Shown here piece by piece: positions 16,328 through 30,708 of a stretch of 64,000 nt of DNA. A program made the position numbers and the translations under genes. Source of the stretch: Litomosoides sigmodontis (taxonomy: Eukaryota > Nematoda > Chromadorea > Rhabditida > Onchocercidae). The notes under the pieces were generated by a model, which saw only the letters and a list, made by a program, of their open reading frames with translations, was not told the origin of the DNA and did not search any database. Location: positions 4,685,001-4,749,000 of the forward strand of contig OY718807.1 in NCBI GenBank assembly GCA_963070105.1. Reading direction: 5' to 3'. Positions within the stretch are counted from its first letter, which is position 1. Each line of letters opens with the position of its first letter.

Positions 16328-19300
16328 TTAGCAAAAAATTTTCACCCATTCAATATTTCCATCAAACATACGTGGCTTAATTGTATTCCAAATACTTCCC
16401 GGGTCGATGGCAACAGATTTTGTACAATCAAAAGTTTTGTAAATACCAATCAGACGATCCGCTAATTCAAACATGTTATTTCGCAAAGAAATGATGATAA
16501 ATTGTGCATTTTTGGTGCGATCCTGAAAACATCTACATCTCTTTCTTCCGTTTTTGTAATAACTGTAGGAGTTCAATGAAACCACTGAACGCATATTCAT
16601 TCATTTCTTGTCTGACAGCAAAAAAAGTAAAAAATGAACTATGAGTAAAAATAAACTATTTTCCTTGCACATTTGTTTAAATAGCGATAGCTAAGTGAAT
16701 GGGTAGCTGCTTCTACAGATAAGACTCATGAAATAAAGTAAATAAACAACCACAAATATCGCTTTTTAAGAATAAAACTTCAAAAATCGATAAGTGGATG
16801 TTTGAAGTAACAGATTTGTTAACTTCATTTTGACTACCTTTATGTAGTGCCCAATAATTGATACATTTCTAAAATCTAGAGCAGCATCAATCTCATCCAT
16901 AACATACAATGGTGTTGGTCGGTAGTAATGCAAAGCAAAAACTAGTGCTAAAGATGATAACGTTTTTTCGCCACCTGATAAATTGGTAATTTGCTTCCAC
17001 GATTTTTTCGGTGGTCTCACACTGAAAGATATCGATAAATTAATTTGAAGAAAGATAAATAACAAAAAACAAACAAAAATTCTGACTAATTTCGAATAAG
17101 TTACTTTAATTTTCTACTAACGAAATCTAAATAATTCAACTCAATCATAATAAAATATAGACTTACCCAAAAGAAACACCTTCACTAAAAGGATCAAGTG
17201 AATCAACTAAGTCCAAACTGGCATCACCACCCAATGTTATCATCTGATACATTTCTTTCAATGCCAAGCCAATGCGTGTAAAACCATCCATGAATTCATT
17301 CATTCGTTGCTTCTTTAATTGTTCGCAAAATTGACGATGTTTATCACGTTTCGTTGATACATCGGATAGAGCTTCAACTTCCCGGTCGTAGCGTTCCAGC
17401 TAAAAAGTTTTCAAAGAAAATGATGTCAGATTTCCATCATAAAATGATTATTGAATTAAAAACAATTGAAATAGTATAAATTTTCGTTCTGTTCTGCTTG
17501 TGTTCAAAATAAGCATAATCTAATGACGGTCAATGGAGCTGAAAGAGATAAATCATATTCCACACCTTGGTGACATATTCAAGCAAACCATTTGTATTCA
17601 ACACTTTACCAGCCTTCCGTTTCTCCAAACTCGCCAATGTAAATCTACAAAAATTTGAAGGAATTAACTACTTAGTAAAAAATTAACAATTCGCTATATA
17701 ATAAAAATAGTTGAAAACGCTAAACATACTTCATGTCCTGCAAATTGAAGTTTTTGACTTCTTCTTCAGAATATTCCGGCATACTCTTGTAGCGTACGAT
17801 ACCATCCTTATCAGCTTCAATAGTAATCTCGCCACTCTAAAAAAACGAAAATCCGGTGCTAAGAACACATCATAATTATTCCAGTTCACAATTTTACGAA
17901 TCTCAGAAAAGATTACCTTCAATTTTTTGAAGAATTCGTGCTCAACTTTCAGGGCTTCCTGTAATGCATAATCATCATCATCTTCCTCGTTGGACTGAAG
18001 TGACTCCGGCAAGCGATCCAAACATTTCACGTAGGACAAATGCAGTGTTTCTATCTGCAATACTGATGTATTATCTCCGTAAATTAATCCTAGTAAATAA
18101 ACGTTAAATACTCCTCTTACTAACTACTCTTTGCAAAACCCCAATTTAGCAAAGGGACTAAATGATATTCTTAGTTCTATCACCAAAAAATTTATATATT
18201 ATTGAACAGATTTTTTTGCACTTAAAATATCACGAGGAAATAACGAACATTTCTCATTTTTTTCTCAAACTTTTAATATAAAGCATTTGTAAATTTGGTC
18301 AATTGTAGTTTTAAGTGTAAAAAATTTCGAATGCAATTATCGTAATAAAATAGGCTTACCTTGCCCTCAATCATTGTTAACTTTCCTTGTTTATGCTCCA
18401 GAAATCTCAACTGCTCGAGAAGAGAACGTGTCAAATCAGCACATTTCTTCTTAAGCTCAACTTCTTCGGCATCCAATTCAGAATTTCTACTAAACGCCTC
18501 TTTCACTTTAATTTCAGCTTCTTTCATCAATTTCTGCAAAATTGCAAATAAGCTTTGAATCATTTTTGACATGATTCCAATGAATTCAATGTTGAAAGAA
18601 ACTATGAAGAGGAGAAATATGAGTGAAGACTGCTGCGCAAAAGCAGCGATGTATGTTGAACATCGAGGATGATTTTTCGCAAAAATAGAAAAGGAAACAA
18701 TGACTTTTAGATATTCTCAACAGAGTATTGAATGAAGTCACCTCCTGCTGTATTTTCTCTTTTGTTAGCCGATTAATATACGATTCCTGAATATCCTCAG
18801 CTAATTCAAGTTTCTTAATCGCTTCATCAGTTTCACGCTGATCGGTCTCAAGATCATTCTTCCTGAAATATCATTCAAACTTTATCGAGTTGCTGAATAA
18901 AGCAAAATTTTCTTGCCATGCACCAAACTTTGTCAAACCTGTTTAATGCTTTATTCACATTTCGTTGCGCGTTATTGAGCACACTCTGCTCTTTCGTGGC
19001 TCCCTTAGATGCGTTTTCTTTCCTTAAATGATTTTTAACTAGAGAACCCTTCTCTATAAAAGTAACAGGTCGTGAAAAAAGAAACAAAAGTGTATGCTTA
19101 GGATAAAAATGTAAGCCAAGTGAATTAAAAAAACCTTGCTCGAACTTCGTCAAGTTCCTTTTGATACGGACCAACAATTCGATCATAAACCTCCTGGATC
19201 TTAGTGTTTATTTCCGCTACTTTCCCACGTACCTCGTCAGCCGCCTCTATTGCTTTATCACGGTCTGAAAAGCAAGACTGCTCGTAACTTACTAATAAAA

Positions 19301-22300
19301 TTTTCAACTTACTAAAAGAAGTTTTTTTTTTTTTCAGTTAGTGAATCAATTAACAGAAATAAAATCTATCCGTATAATTTTCAACTTCCTAAAGAATCCT
19401 CACTTGCCATGGAAGAACTAAACCTTTCAAAAGCTGAGCGACTTCGGCCTTTTTACGTTGTATGTCCTTCTCATCCACAAGAACGCTTTCGACTCTCGTT
19501 GTTTGTTCCTTCAGTCTACTCTCAAGATCGGCTACTTTTCTTTCAAGGGGTTCAATGTCATTTGATAAATTTTGCTCATTTTTCTTCAATCTGTCATAAT
19601 CATTTTGAAGCGATATTATGCGAGAATCGAGCTGTAAATTAATCATGGATAAAATTAATAACAATCCAAAAATCTGTCGAAGTGATGCAGTTCATTCAAA
19701 AGCAAATCTAAACAATAGAAAATATAAACCTGATGAATAACACTTCGCAAACTATTCAACCGATTTTGCTCTTCTGTTAGTAGATTCTGCAGTTCAATAA
19801 CCTCTTCAGATGACTCTTTTGAAGTGTCAATTTTGACACTTTGACCAATCCTACCTCTACAAATACACTATATATTCAGACATCAAATTTCAAAATTCAG
19901 TTAATTCATACAGTCAAAGTGAGCACCTTCGTTCAGATCTTCCACCACCGGTCATAGAACCACTTGTTTCAACCACTTCACCTTTCAGCGTAACAACTCG
20001 GTAGCGTTTGGTGCCACCCATTCCAATACGTGTTGCGGTCGTAATATCATCTGCTACCAAAGTATCACGCAAAGCAAAGTAGAATGCAGGCAACACTGCT
20101 GGATCTGCTACACGAATTAAATCAAACAATCGAGGTGCATTTTCAGGACTGAAAAATAATTTCACAAGAGAATCTCAATAAGAAAATGATTGCAATTTAT
20201 AAATAAAAATTTTAAAGTGTAATTACGTTCAAGAATATGGGTCAACATACGTAGAGCGTAGCTTTGCCATATATGGGCGAAGTTTCTCTTGCTTATCCAG
20301 TACTAGGAAGGATGCAATACCCAAATTCTCATGCCTCAGAAATTCTACGCACGTTTGAGCAGTATCAACGTTATCAACCACGATATAATCTAACGGCCGA
20401 CAAGCCGTTGAAATAGCGATATCATACTTTTCATCAATTGCACCGAGATCACCCTACAAATAACACAGCACTTACGAAACATCGATTCTTATAGGTTTAA
20501 ATCCCAGCAAACTTACCCATGCATCGAATTCCCACATTGCGTTAGTCAGGTACAATTCGCGTCACGCTACTAGAAACGGAAGTTATTAAAAGATAACCTT
20601 ACTCTAAGATAAAGTTATAAACTGAAACTTACGAGACGTCCATATATCCCCGGTATGTTCCCAGATGATTTCTCGGCCATTAAACGCCTCAGTACATTAT
20701 TTTGGCTTTGAAATGCTTCTACTGCTTGCCGTTTTTTCTCAAACCTAGCCATACATTGCCGAACCTGAGAAAACGAAAATTTGGTCGAAATCAAATTTGA
20801 AACCAAAATTTCCCCATAAGAAAATAAATCACTTTAGAACGAAAGAACAGATAATGAGTGAGTAAGCGTGCAAAAAATTTTTATCACAGCAAGCACTTGC
20901 CCAGATAGTCTAGCATGAAAAATCGAATCATAATTGGGATTTCCGGTGAAATACTAGAAAAAAGTTTCCAAGCAAAAAATTTCCGTTTAATTCACAGATA
21001 ATATTGACTTCGAATCTGTGTATCTCGTTAAATAAATAGGAAACGAACATTTTTAGCGCAATCTGCTTCTTCTTTCCGTTTGTTTGTCATATCCGATTTT
21101 GCATTATGAAGTTCTCTGTCGACATTTGGAATTGTCGCCCTTATTTTACTCAGATCGCTGAAAATATTTGGTGCGAAACCATATCATTATCTCATTAGTG
21201 ATCTGAATTAAATCATCTTATTAAAGCCAGATTTTTTGGTTAAAAAAATTAAGAGACATTTGTCATAACATCACGCGAAATAAAGCGACAGTTATCAAGT
21301 GCACTGCTTTTCGCGCATTTCCTTTTGACTAAAAAAGCGTTGACATACTTTACTTTCGACTCCAACAGCGCTTTTGCATCGCTCAGAGATGTCTGAATTT
21401 CCGAAAGTTTTTTCTTCGCCACTTCTTCCTCTCTACGCATTAACTGAAGTGCTTCCTGTGCCAGTGTTAACTGAAAATTTAGCATTCCACATTAATTTAG
21501 TCATCAACATCCAAAAAAACTTCCTAAACGCGTTGACAGCTTATAAATTTTGCTTTCTCATTACAACTTTCCAAGTTTTAAGAGAACAATTTTTCAAAGT
21601 TGATAAAATTCTGGAAGTAAATCCATAAACAATAAACTAACTTTGCTGCTTGCCTCATCCTCTTTAGCAGTAAGTTTTCCAACTTGCTCCTCCAGCATCT
21701 TTTTCGGATTTTGAAACTTTATAGTCTGATCTTGTAGTTCTTTCAGATGAACATCAACCTACGACACGGTTTTAGCAATAAATAAAAACAAAAAAATGTG
21801 AAAGAAACATAACTATTAAATAACTAAAGCGTTACTTCGACTTGCTTTTGAGCAATCACGTCATCAATTCCACTTAATGTTTCACGATATTCCTCAAGTT
21901 TGTTTTTTGCTTTTGCTGGAACCTGTTTCAATTCAGATATCTGAAATATAATTTATGATATCCAAAAGTATTTAACTCATGCATTTGTAATCATCAAAAT
22001 TCTTGTCGAAAAGTAAATTGACACGTATTAGTTCACAACACCTGAACAAAAACGTGCAACATTTTGATAAAACACGTTTCTTATTTCTGAGTTCTTTTTC
22101 TGAGGAAAATCGATGCAATAGTGCCTACACATTCCACAAGTTACATCTACGTTTCAGAAATGAACACTCATTGGGAATTAGGGATTCAAAATACATGGTA
22201 TGTAGCCAGAATGAGAAAACGGTTTTTCACAAACATGCAGTCCTTACGACGCCTGCTTCCACTGCATTTTTGCAATGTCTAAAGACTCTTATTTCGCCTC

Positions 22301-24977
22301 CACAATATTTATATCGATTTAATCATGCAATTCAATACCGCTTACATTTTTCAGAAAGAAGTTCACATTATACTTTGATTTGACACAGATCAAACAGTTT
22401 AGTTCTAAATTGTCAAGTTGACAATACAAGAAACCTTTTTCTCTTCATTCGTTATGTCATCAATCAATTTTTTCTTTCTCTCAGTGAGACGAAGCAACTC
22501 GGCCTTCCGTTTTCGTTCCGTCTGTTCCAGTTCATTAAGCTCATGCTTCGTTTTCTCGTATTCTTCCTGTGATTTCTCAAAGGATCTAAAAAAGTACTAG
22601 GAAGTAAACAATAAATTACCATCTATCATGGAACGATAAGATTCTGTTAGCAAAATATACCAAAAAGATGTCGGCAGGATAAATAGTAATCAATTTTACG
22701 ATACAATCCAAATAAATTATTACCTCTGTAGTCGTTTTTGCTCATCTTTTCTGTTCTCCTGCAAAGCCAAAACTTCTCCCTGTCGTCTTTTTGCTTCTTC
22801 TAAATCTTTTTCAAACTCATCTTTTTTCTCCTCATCCGCCCTTAGTTCAGATTTGGCTTTGTATCTAAGATGAGTAGAGTTAGACTTTTCAATTCCGGAA
22901 TCTCAATTAAAACTGAATATAGCATACAATTTTACCAGTTTGCATGTCATATGCATATTTCTAGCCATGATTCAAAAAGTGCAATATTTACCGATCAGCT
23001 TGTAGTAAACGATTCCTCGTCAATGTAATACCGTTATCGATACGAAGATCTGCAATAAGACTTTTCATCGGTCCTTCGGCATCATTTTTTTCCTTTTCAG
23101 CAAATTTCGTCCGGTTTAATTGAGCAGAGCGCTCTTCTTGCAACTGATCAATTTTCCGTTGAATTGTTTCAATTGGAACCTTAAAGTATCAGGAATTATC
23201 CCTATTCTACGAAAATATCATAACTTGCAGAAGAATATACAATGCACTTGGTAACTTTCTGGACAAAACAAGCTAGTATAACATAAAAGTATCAAAGACA
23301 CAAATAGGAATTGATGCTAAAAATAGAAAAATAGTGACTTTCAGCCTGCTCGAACCAATAATATCCTCCAAATATTCCAACATTCCATCATCATTTTCAT
23401 TTAAAGCTTTCGGCTTCATCAAGGCAATTTGTTCAACTTCACCCTAAACAAGTCAAAATAATCAATCAGATAATGAATTACAAAAGAAAGTAAACACTGG
23501 AAATACGAAGGAATACATTATAATAATACCTGTAGAATGAGGAAGCGATTATGAATGAGATCAATTCCAACGCCTCGCAGCAATACGGCGATATCTTTGA
23601 ACTGCATTGTTTTACCGTTATAAGTATATTTTGAAGAGTTGTCACGAAATGCAGTTCGACTGACAGTAAAGTGACTCGATGGCACAACATCGTAGCCTCC
23701 ATCTGGCTAAAAAGAAGAAATCTTAGAACACTTTATAGACAGTAGTCATCAGTTCCATCGAACGGTTATTGCTGGCTTTTCGACGTAAAAATTTTTAAGC
23801 GCATTTTCCCTATAGGCGAAGTAAAATAGTAAAATCTTTGATACAAACATGAACAAATTTATTAAACCCAGAAAATATTTTTATGATACAAATACCCAAC
23901 AGCAAAAATTTTCGTTTCATTTATCATGCGTACTTACCAAATCAATAATTTTCAGGAAATTAACACCCACAGTACAACTTGATATGCTTTCTCGTCCAGC
24001 TGAGGAATGAATCAAAACGCTTATTTTCTTGGAACGAATTTTTGATGCACGATAGCCAAACACAAACAACAAAGAATCAATTACATTACTTTTCCCGCTG
24101 CCGTTAGGACCAATTATAGCCGAAAAATTCTGGAAAAGAATGAATACATTAAAAATAAAAGATAAGGTGTAAAATTTTATAGGTTCAAATTAAATCATTG
24201 CAAGTTTAATAATAGAGCTATATCACATTGATGATTGTTGTAAATCAGGTAAAAGGGAAAGCGAAAACAAATCTACCTGATGGAAAGGACCCAAAACATG
24301 TTTACCATAATAAGACTTGAAATTTTCAACATCAATGCTAGTTATCATAAGTCGTTGCCCACTTCCGTCGGCACTCATTATGGGTTCGGGCATAGGAGGT
24401 ATCTCCATATTTAACAAATTCTGAAACGAATTTAATAAGACAATTTTCTGAAAGAATCCGACGTGAACTTTTGAATTCTCTATATTATAATTCTTCGGTT
24501 CATAATACAATTACATCTCTTTGATCTATCGCTGTTTATCTCATTTCCATACTATATAATTTTTTCATTTTCAATTCATCTGAAATACAATAGAAATAAT
24601 CACTTCTTCATTAACGTCATTACGAACTTGCGCTCGCAAATCTTCATCACTTTCCACATCCTCTCGTCCAGCGCTACGATTGACTGCTGCAAAAAAACCA
24701 ACTATTAGGACCACTTTAAAAAAACCTTTGAATAAAGAACCTCAAATTTAACTTATCAAAATCCATCAAGACTATGCCGAAGTTTTCCGTTTTTTTTTTA
24801 TTTCCTCTTCTATCCATATCCAACTAATGTAAAAAATGGGACAGATTAAGCTAAACAACACCATTTGATAGATTAATTAAGAAGTTCTTCACGATGCATA
24901 CCGTTCTCTGAGGCCCTAACATTTTTCCCATATAGCTGCGAAGCTTGCACTTTCGTCTGGTCTTTCTTTCGATGCAT
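16328..24977 (-). CDS. smc-4: Structural maintenance of chromosomes protein 4 (condensin ATPase)
   Basis: Complete SMC4, the condensin core ATPase that pairs with SMC2 for mitotic chromosome condensation. It has nearly 30 exons. The N-terminal head has NFSAIIGPNGSGKSNVIDS (Walker A, about 24120-24070), then GGYDVVPSSHFTVSRTAF and GEVEQIALMKPKALNENDDG. Coiled-coil exons follow. The hinge spans about 20765-19925 (IPGIYGRL joining GDLGAIDEKYDIA; later VVETSGSMTGGGRSE). A second coiled coil leads to the C-terminal head: ITLGGDASLDLVDSLDPFSE, the signature TNLSGGEKTLSSLALVFAL, Walker B PLYVMDEIDAALDF, then NAQFIIISLRNNMFELADR. The start (MHRKKDQTKVQ) has an in-frame TAA just upstream and a TTGTTTCAG acceptor 21 nt before it. 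The C-terminal tail differs from vertebrate SMC4. No key residue is missing. Confidence 0.97.
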
Positions 24978-26428
24978 TTATATGCAGCTTAAATATTCCT
25001 GAAACAAAATCTTTCACATTTACACTTACAGCAATATCTTCACCATATGACAATGAGAATTAAAGCAAACAAACAATTGAACGACTTATAGATTCGGGTT
25101 ACTGTTGATTACACAATACAAAACCAAAGCTGTACATTTCCGGTGCAACATTTGGGCTAGTCCCATATTTTTTTAAAGCAGTTTCGTACACATTTTCAAT
25201 CTTCAAATTCTGCTTCACATCCTACCATTAGCAACATGACGTACAATGGATAGAATCTGTGAAATTAGCGATTGTATTGAAAATCTATCTTCTCATTAAG
25301 TGTTCGCATCTGTGGACAGTCAGCGTAAAAACAGCAAATAATCACAAAATAAACTTTCTCAACTTGGCTTTATCAAATCTTTGCAATTAAACATTAATTT
25401 TTACAGAATATTTTTGAACTCTAATTTTTTAATATTCAAAAAAATCCGAACAGTGCGTGAAAATCAAAACTGAAAAAAACGACTGCAGCACAGCAATCGC
25501 CCAGGCTTCACCGAAGGGGTTGCGTCCTTCATCAAATTGGCGCCATATGTTACATTGCGGTCCCTGCCGTCATACGCTTTCATACAATGTGGTAGCGCGA
25601 TGAAAACTTTAAAGATTTCTTGAAATTTCAGTTGTCATTTCTCGACCTGAAACGTCATTAAGCTTGTCATTGGCAATCGATAGCATATCAAGGAAGTATC
25701 ACACTGTGTTAATTTTGGTATTAATTATAAGCAGTTAATAGAGAAATTCGATGCCGAAAAGGCGGACGATTTTATTATTGAATATCGAAATTCCATGACA
25801 TGTACCGGAATAGCTGACATTTGGTGACTAATAATCATTCCTTTCCTCTGACTGACATCATGAATTAGCACGAGAAATGTGTTGTGCATCTCTCACTAAT
25901 TCATCGATAGGTTCAGCAACTTTTTTACTTCAGTTCATAAATTATTTCAATTTCATCAACCTTATCAACCATCCCTAAAACAGCAATTGCTGTAATGTAA
26001 TATAACTTAAATTTCCTTAAAAACCTCATTTTTATTTCTAAAATACTACTACAGAAAACCTCTCGTCGAAATATTTGAATAAATGAAGTGTTCCTGAATG
26101 AAACATTAGCGTACGTCATAATGATGTCATTTTTTCGTTAATTACTTCTACTGTGCGGTACCTCTCACTTTTTCATCTTCACGCTTTTATGGTACTGTGA
26201 TTTTTTGCATTTCAAAATGACAGCGTCAAAGGAGAACACTTCATAGTTGTAATGACTTCATTAAAAATTAAGATTCATTAAAATGTAGACAGTAAAAATT
26301 AATTTCATAACCGCTTTTTGTTATAGTTGGTTCTCGTTTGAAAGGATTTTTAAATTTTAAGCAAATATTCATAGAACGTTAGAAGCTAGAAGGAAAATAT
26401 ACAATTAGATTTATATACATTTGTAGTT
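24978..26428. promoter_or_regulatory. Region between smc-4 and the orphan plus-strand gene
   Basis: This is a divergent intergenic region holding the smc-4 trans-splice acceptor (AG at 24999-25000). A locally GC-richer block lies at about 25490-25610, and TTGGCGCCA at 25537-25545 differs by one base from an E2F-type TTTGGCGC core. No coding exon was recognised. Promoter function is inferred. Confidence 0.4.
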
Positions 26429-28944
<2,516 letters not shown>

Positions 28945-29728
28945 CGTTGATTCATCTTTCGTGCTTAAATCACTTCAGAATATGCGTTCATGCGTACTCC
29001 ACGTGTCGCAACAGTTCTCGAACTTTTTTAATAAACCTGTCTTTGATCACTTATCTCACTCGTCCTCATTCCACGTACGATGTTCTTTTTTTTCAAGAAG
29101 CAATAATTGCAAATTGAAATAATCATTTATGCATTGGGTAAGGTACGTCCGCAAATAGAAAGCAATAGGTGAAGTATTAGCATCTTTTAAATCTCATAAT
29201 TAAAATGGCAGTAATAAGCAACAATTAATTGTTCAACGAATTTCTCATCAGCAAGTGAGTAAATCATTAGGAATGCAAAACATAGTGAGGATAGTACGAC
29301 AACAGTTCGGTGATTTAACTTGGCACAATACAATAAAATATATGATAGTGCTGAACTCAATTTAATTGAAAATGAAAATTAAAATAAATTCAATTACTCC
29401 TCCAACGATGAAGACGTTATAATGTCAGTTAATTTCAATGGCTAGAAATGATAGGAGTTATTTTTGGTACTACAAGGTCAAAGCCGCCAATTTCTTTCAT
29501 CGCAAATTCATTGACATCGACATTTCATGAAGAGACGCTTCCACAGTGCATTGCATTCATCTGATATCTGACATTTCTGCAATGTCATTTTTGAATTAAT
29601 ACGCATACCTGTACATTGCAACGAATGTCATCGCTGAGTGACCTCAACAAGTAATGACCAGCAAAAGGTTTTTCGTTTCTCTACGAGTTGTCGAAGATTG
29701 AAAGGGGAAGGAATCAATTATCTTCGTA
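28945..29728. other. Intergenic region, nothing recognised
   Basis: These are the converging 3' flanks of the orphan plus-strand gene and the small secreted-protein gene on the minus strand. No supported exon or RNA gene is seen. Confidence 0.5.
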
Positions 29729-30391
29729 TTAGTTAATCATAGAAATGTTGTTGTGGACTGTTGCAGTTGAAACATAACAACTAACTCCCAAGAGTTTATC
29801 CATGCGCTTATCGTCGTCCCTCATCTGACTTAAATTTGTTTGAAACGCGTGAACTGTATCGCTTGTGTTGTAGGTACGATCACTGAAACCATCGCTTCCA
29901 TCATCAATTGCTTCAGTGATATTTAATAATTTCTTCAACGCATTCTCTGCAACAGCTCCATCTTTAATTAAAACACAATTTAAGTTAGCCTTTTTTTCTC
30001 TCTCTCTCTTTGACGTTCATCCAAATGGGAAAAATTTTTGGGAAATATCGGTTAATTAGAAATTATTTGCGTTCAACTTGCCGAGCGAGGCCACTGATTT
30101 CGCTGATTGCATATTGAACGGCGACTTATTTTCGATTATGTCCGGTTTCGGTAGGCATTGATGTGTGAAATCAAATGTTAAAAACAGCAAGATCTATGAG
30201 AAGCAATGATAAGTAACACTTCAAATAACAATCATTTCCTGTGAAACCCCTCTCTCACAGGGGAATTTTTGTTGTTTACAAATTTAGTGAAATTATTTTT
30301 GAAAATTCATTGCAATCGAATTAAATTAAATGAGAAGAAATATTTGTTGAAGTGAAAAAAAGAGCAGTACCGTTAGGATGAAGGTAGCCAT
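29729..30391 (-). CDS. Small secreted protein with a GC-AG intron
   Basis: Three exons (30391-30371, 30193-30082, about 29957-29729) give about 121 residues. The signal peptide is split by the first intron: MATFILT joins ILLFLTFDFTHQC. The mature peptide begins LPKPDIIENKSPFN and continues DGAVAENALKKLLNITEAID, then an acidic/polar section ending HNNISMIN. There are only two Cys (one at the signal end, one in LLGVSCYV). The second intron has no usable GT donor; the donor is GCAAGT, the known GC-type consensus, and only that site restores phase (G|AT). A TTTCCCAAACAG acceptor lies 6 nt before the ATG, supporting the start. No family was recognised. It could be an excretory/secretory effector or a peptide precursor; that is inference. 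Confidence 0.65.
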
Positions 30392-30449
30392 TGACGACTG
30401 TTTGGGAAAGAAACGACGGTGTACTTTAAGGAGCAGTGAGGTCAGTTAT

Positions 30450-30708
30450 GGCTACAGCGATCCACCTATTGTCTCTGTTGACCTCAAGCAGCTCATGTGC
30501 ACCGCTGCAAGCTAATCCACAGCACAATATCGATTTTAATCTATCAGAGGAGGAGGAAGGACAGGTCAGACCGCACTTCCAATCATTTGAATGTGACAGA
30601 AACAACTTCAACACAAACATTCCTCCTGTTTATTTCGAACTTTTTGCCAATATTATCAATAAACTGATAAATTGTTCGCAGAACGTTATCAACTGGGATC
30701 AGTCATAA
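30450..30708 (+). CDS. Candidate small ORF upstream of the secreted-protein gene
   Basis: A single open frame of about 85 codons starts MATAIHLLSLLTSSSSC and ends KLINCSQNVINWDQS. Its start resembles a weak signal peptide, and it is transcribed away from the secreted-protein gene 60 bp to the left. An AG (GAGGTCAG) sits 2 nt before the ATG. No homology is recognised and the opposite strand is also open, so this may be chance. Confidence 0.22.

Noticed and set aside
20500..20580. Possible extra smc-4 exon between the hinge exons
   Set aside because: The IPGIYGRL exon joins GDLGAIDEKYD directly in phase, as in other SMC4 proteins, so nothing between them is needed.
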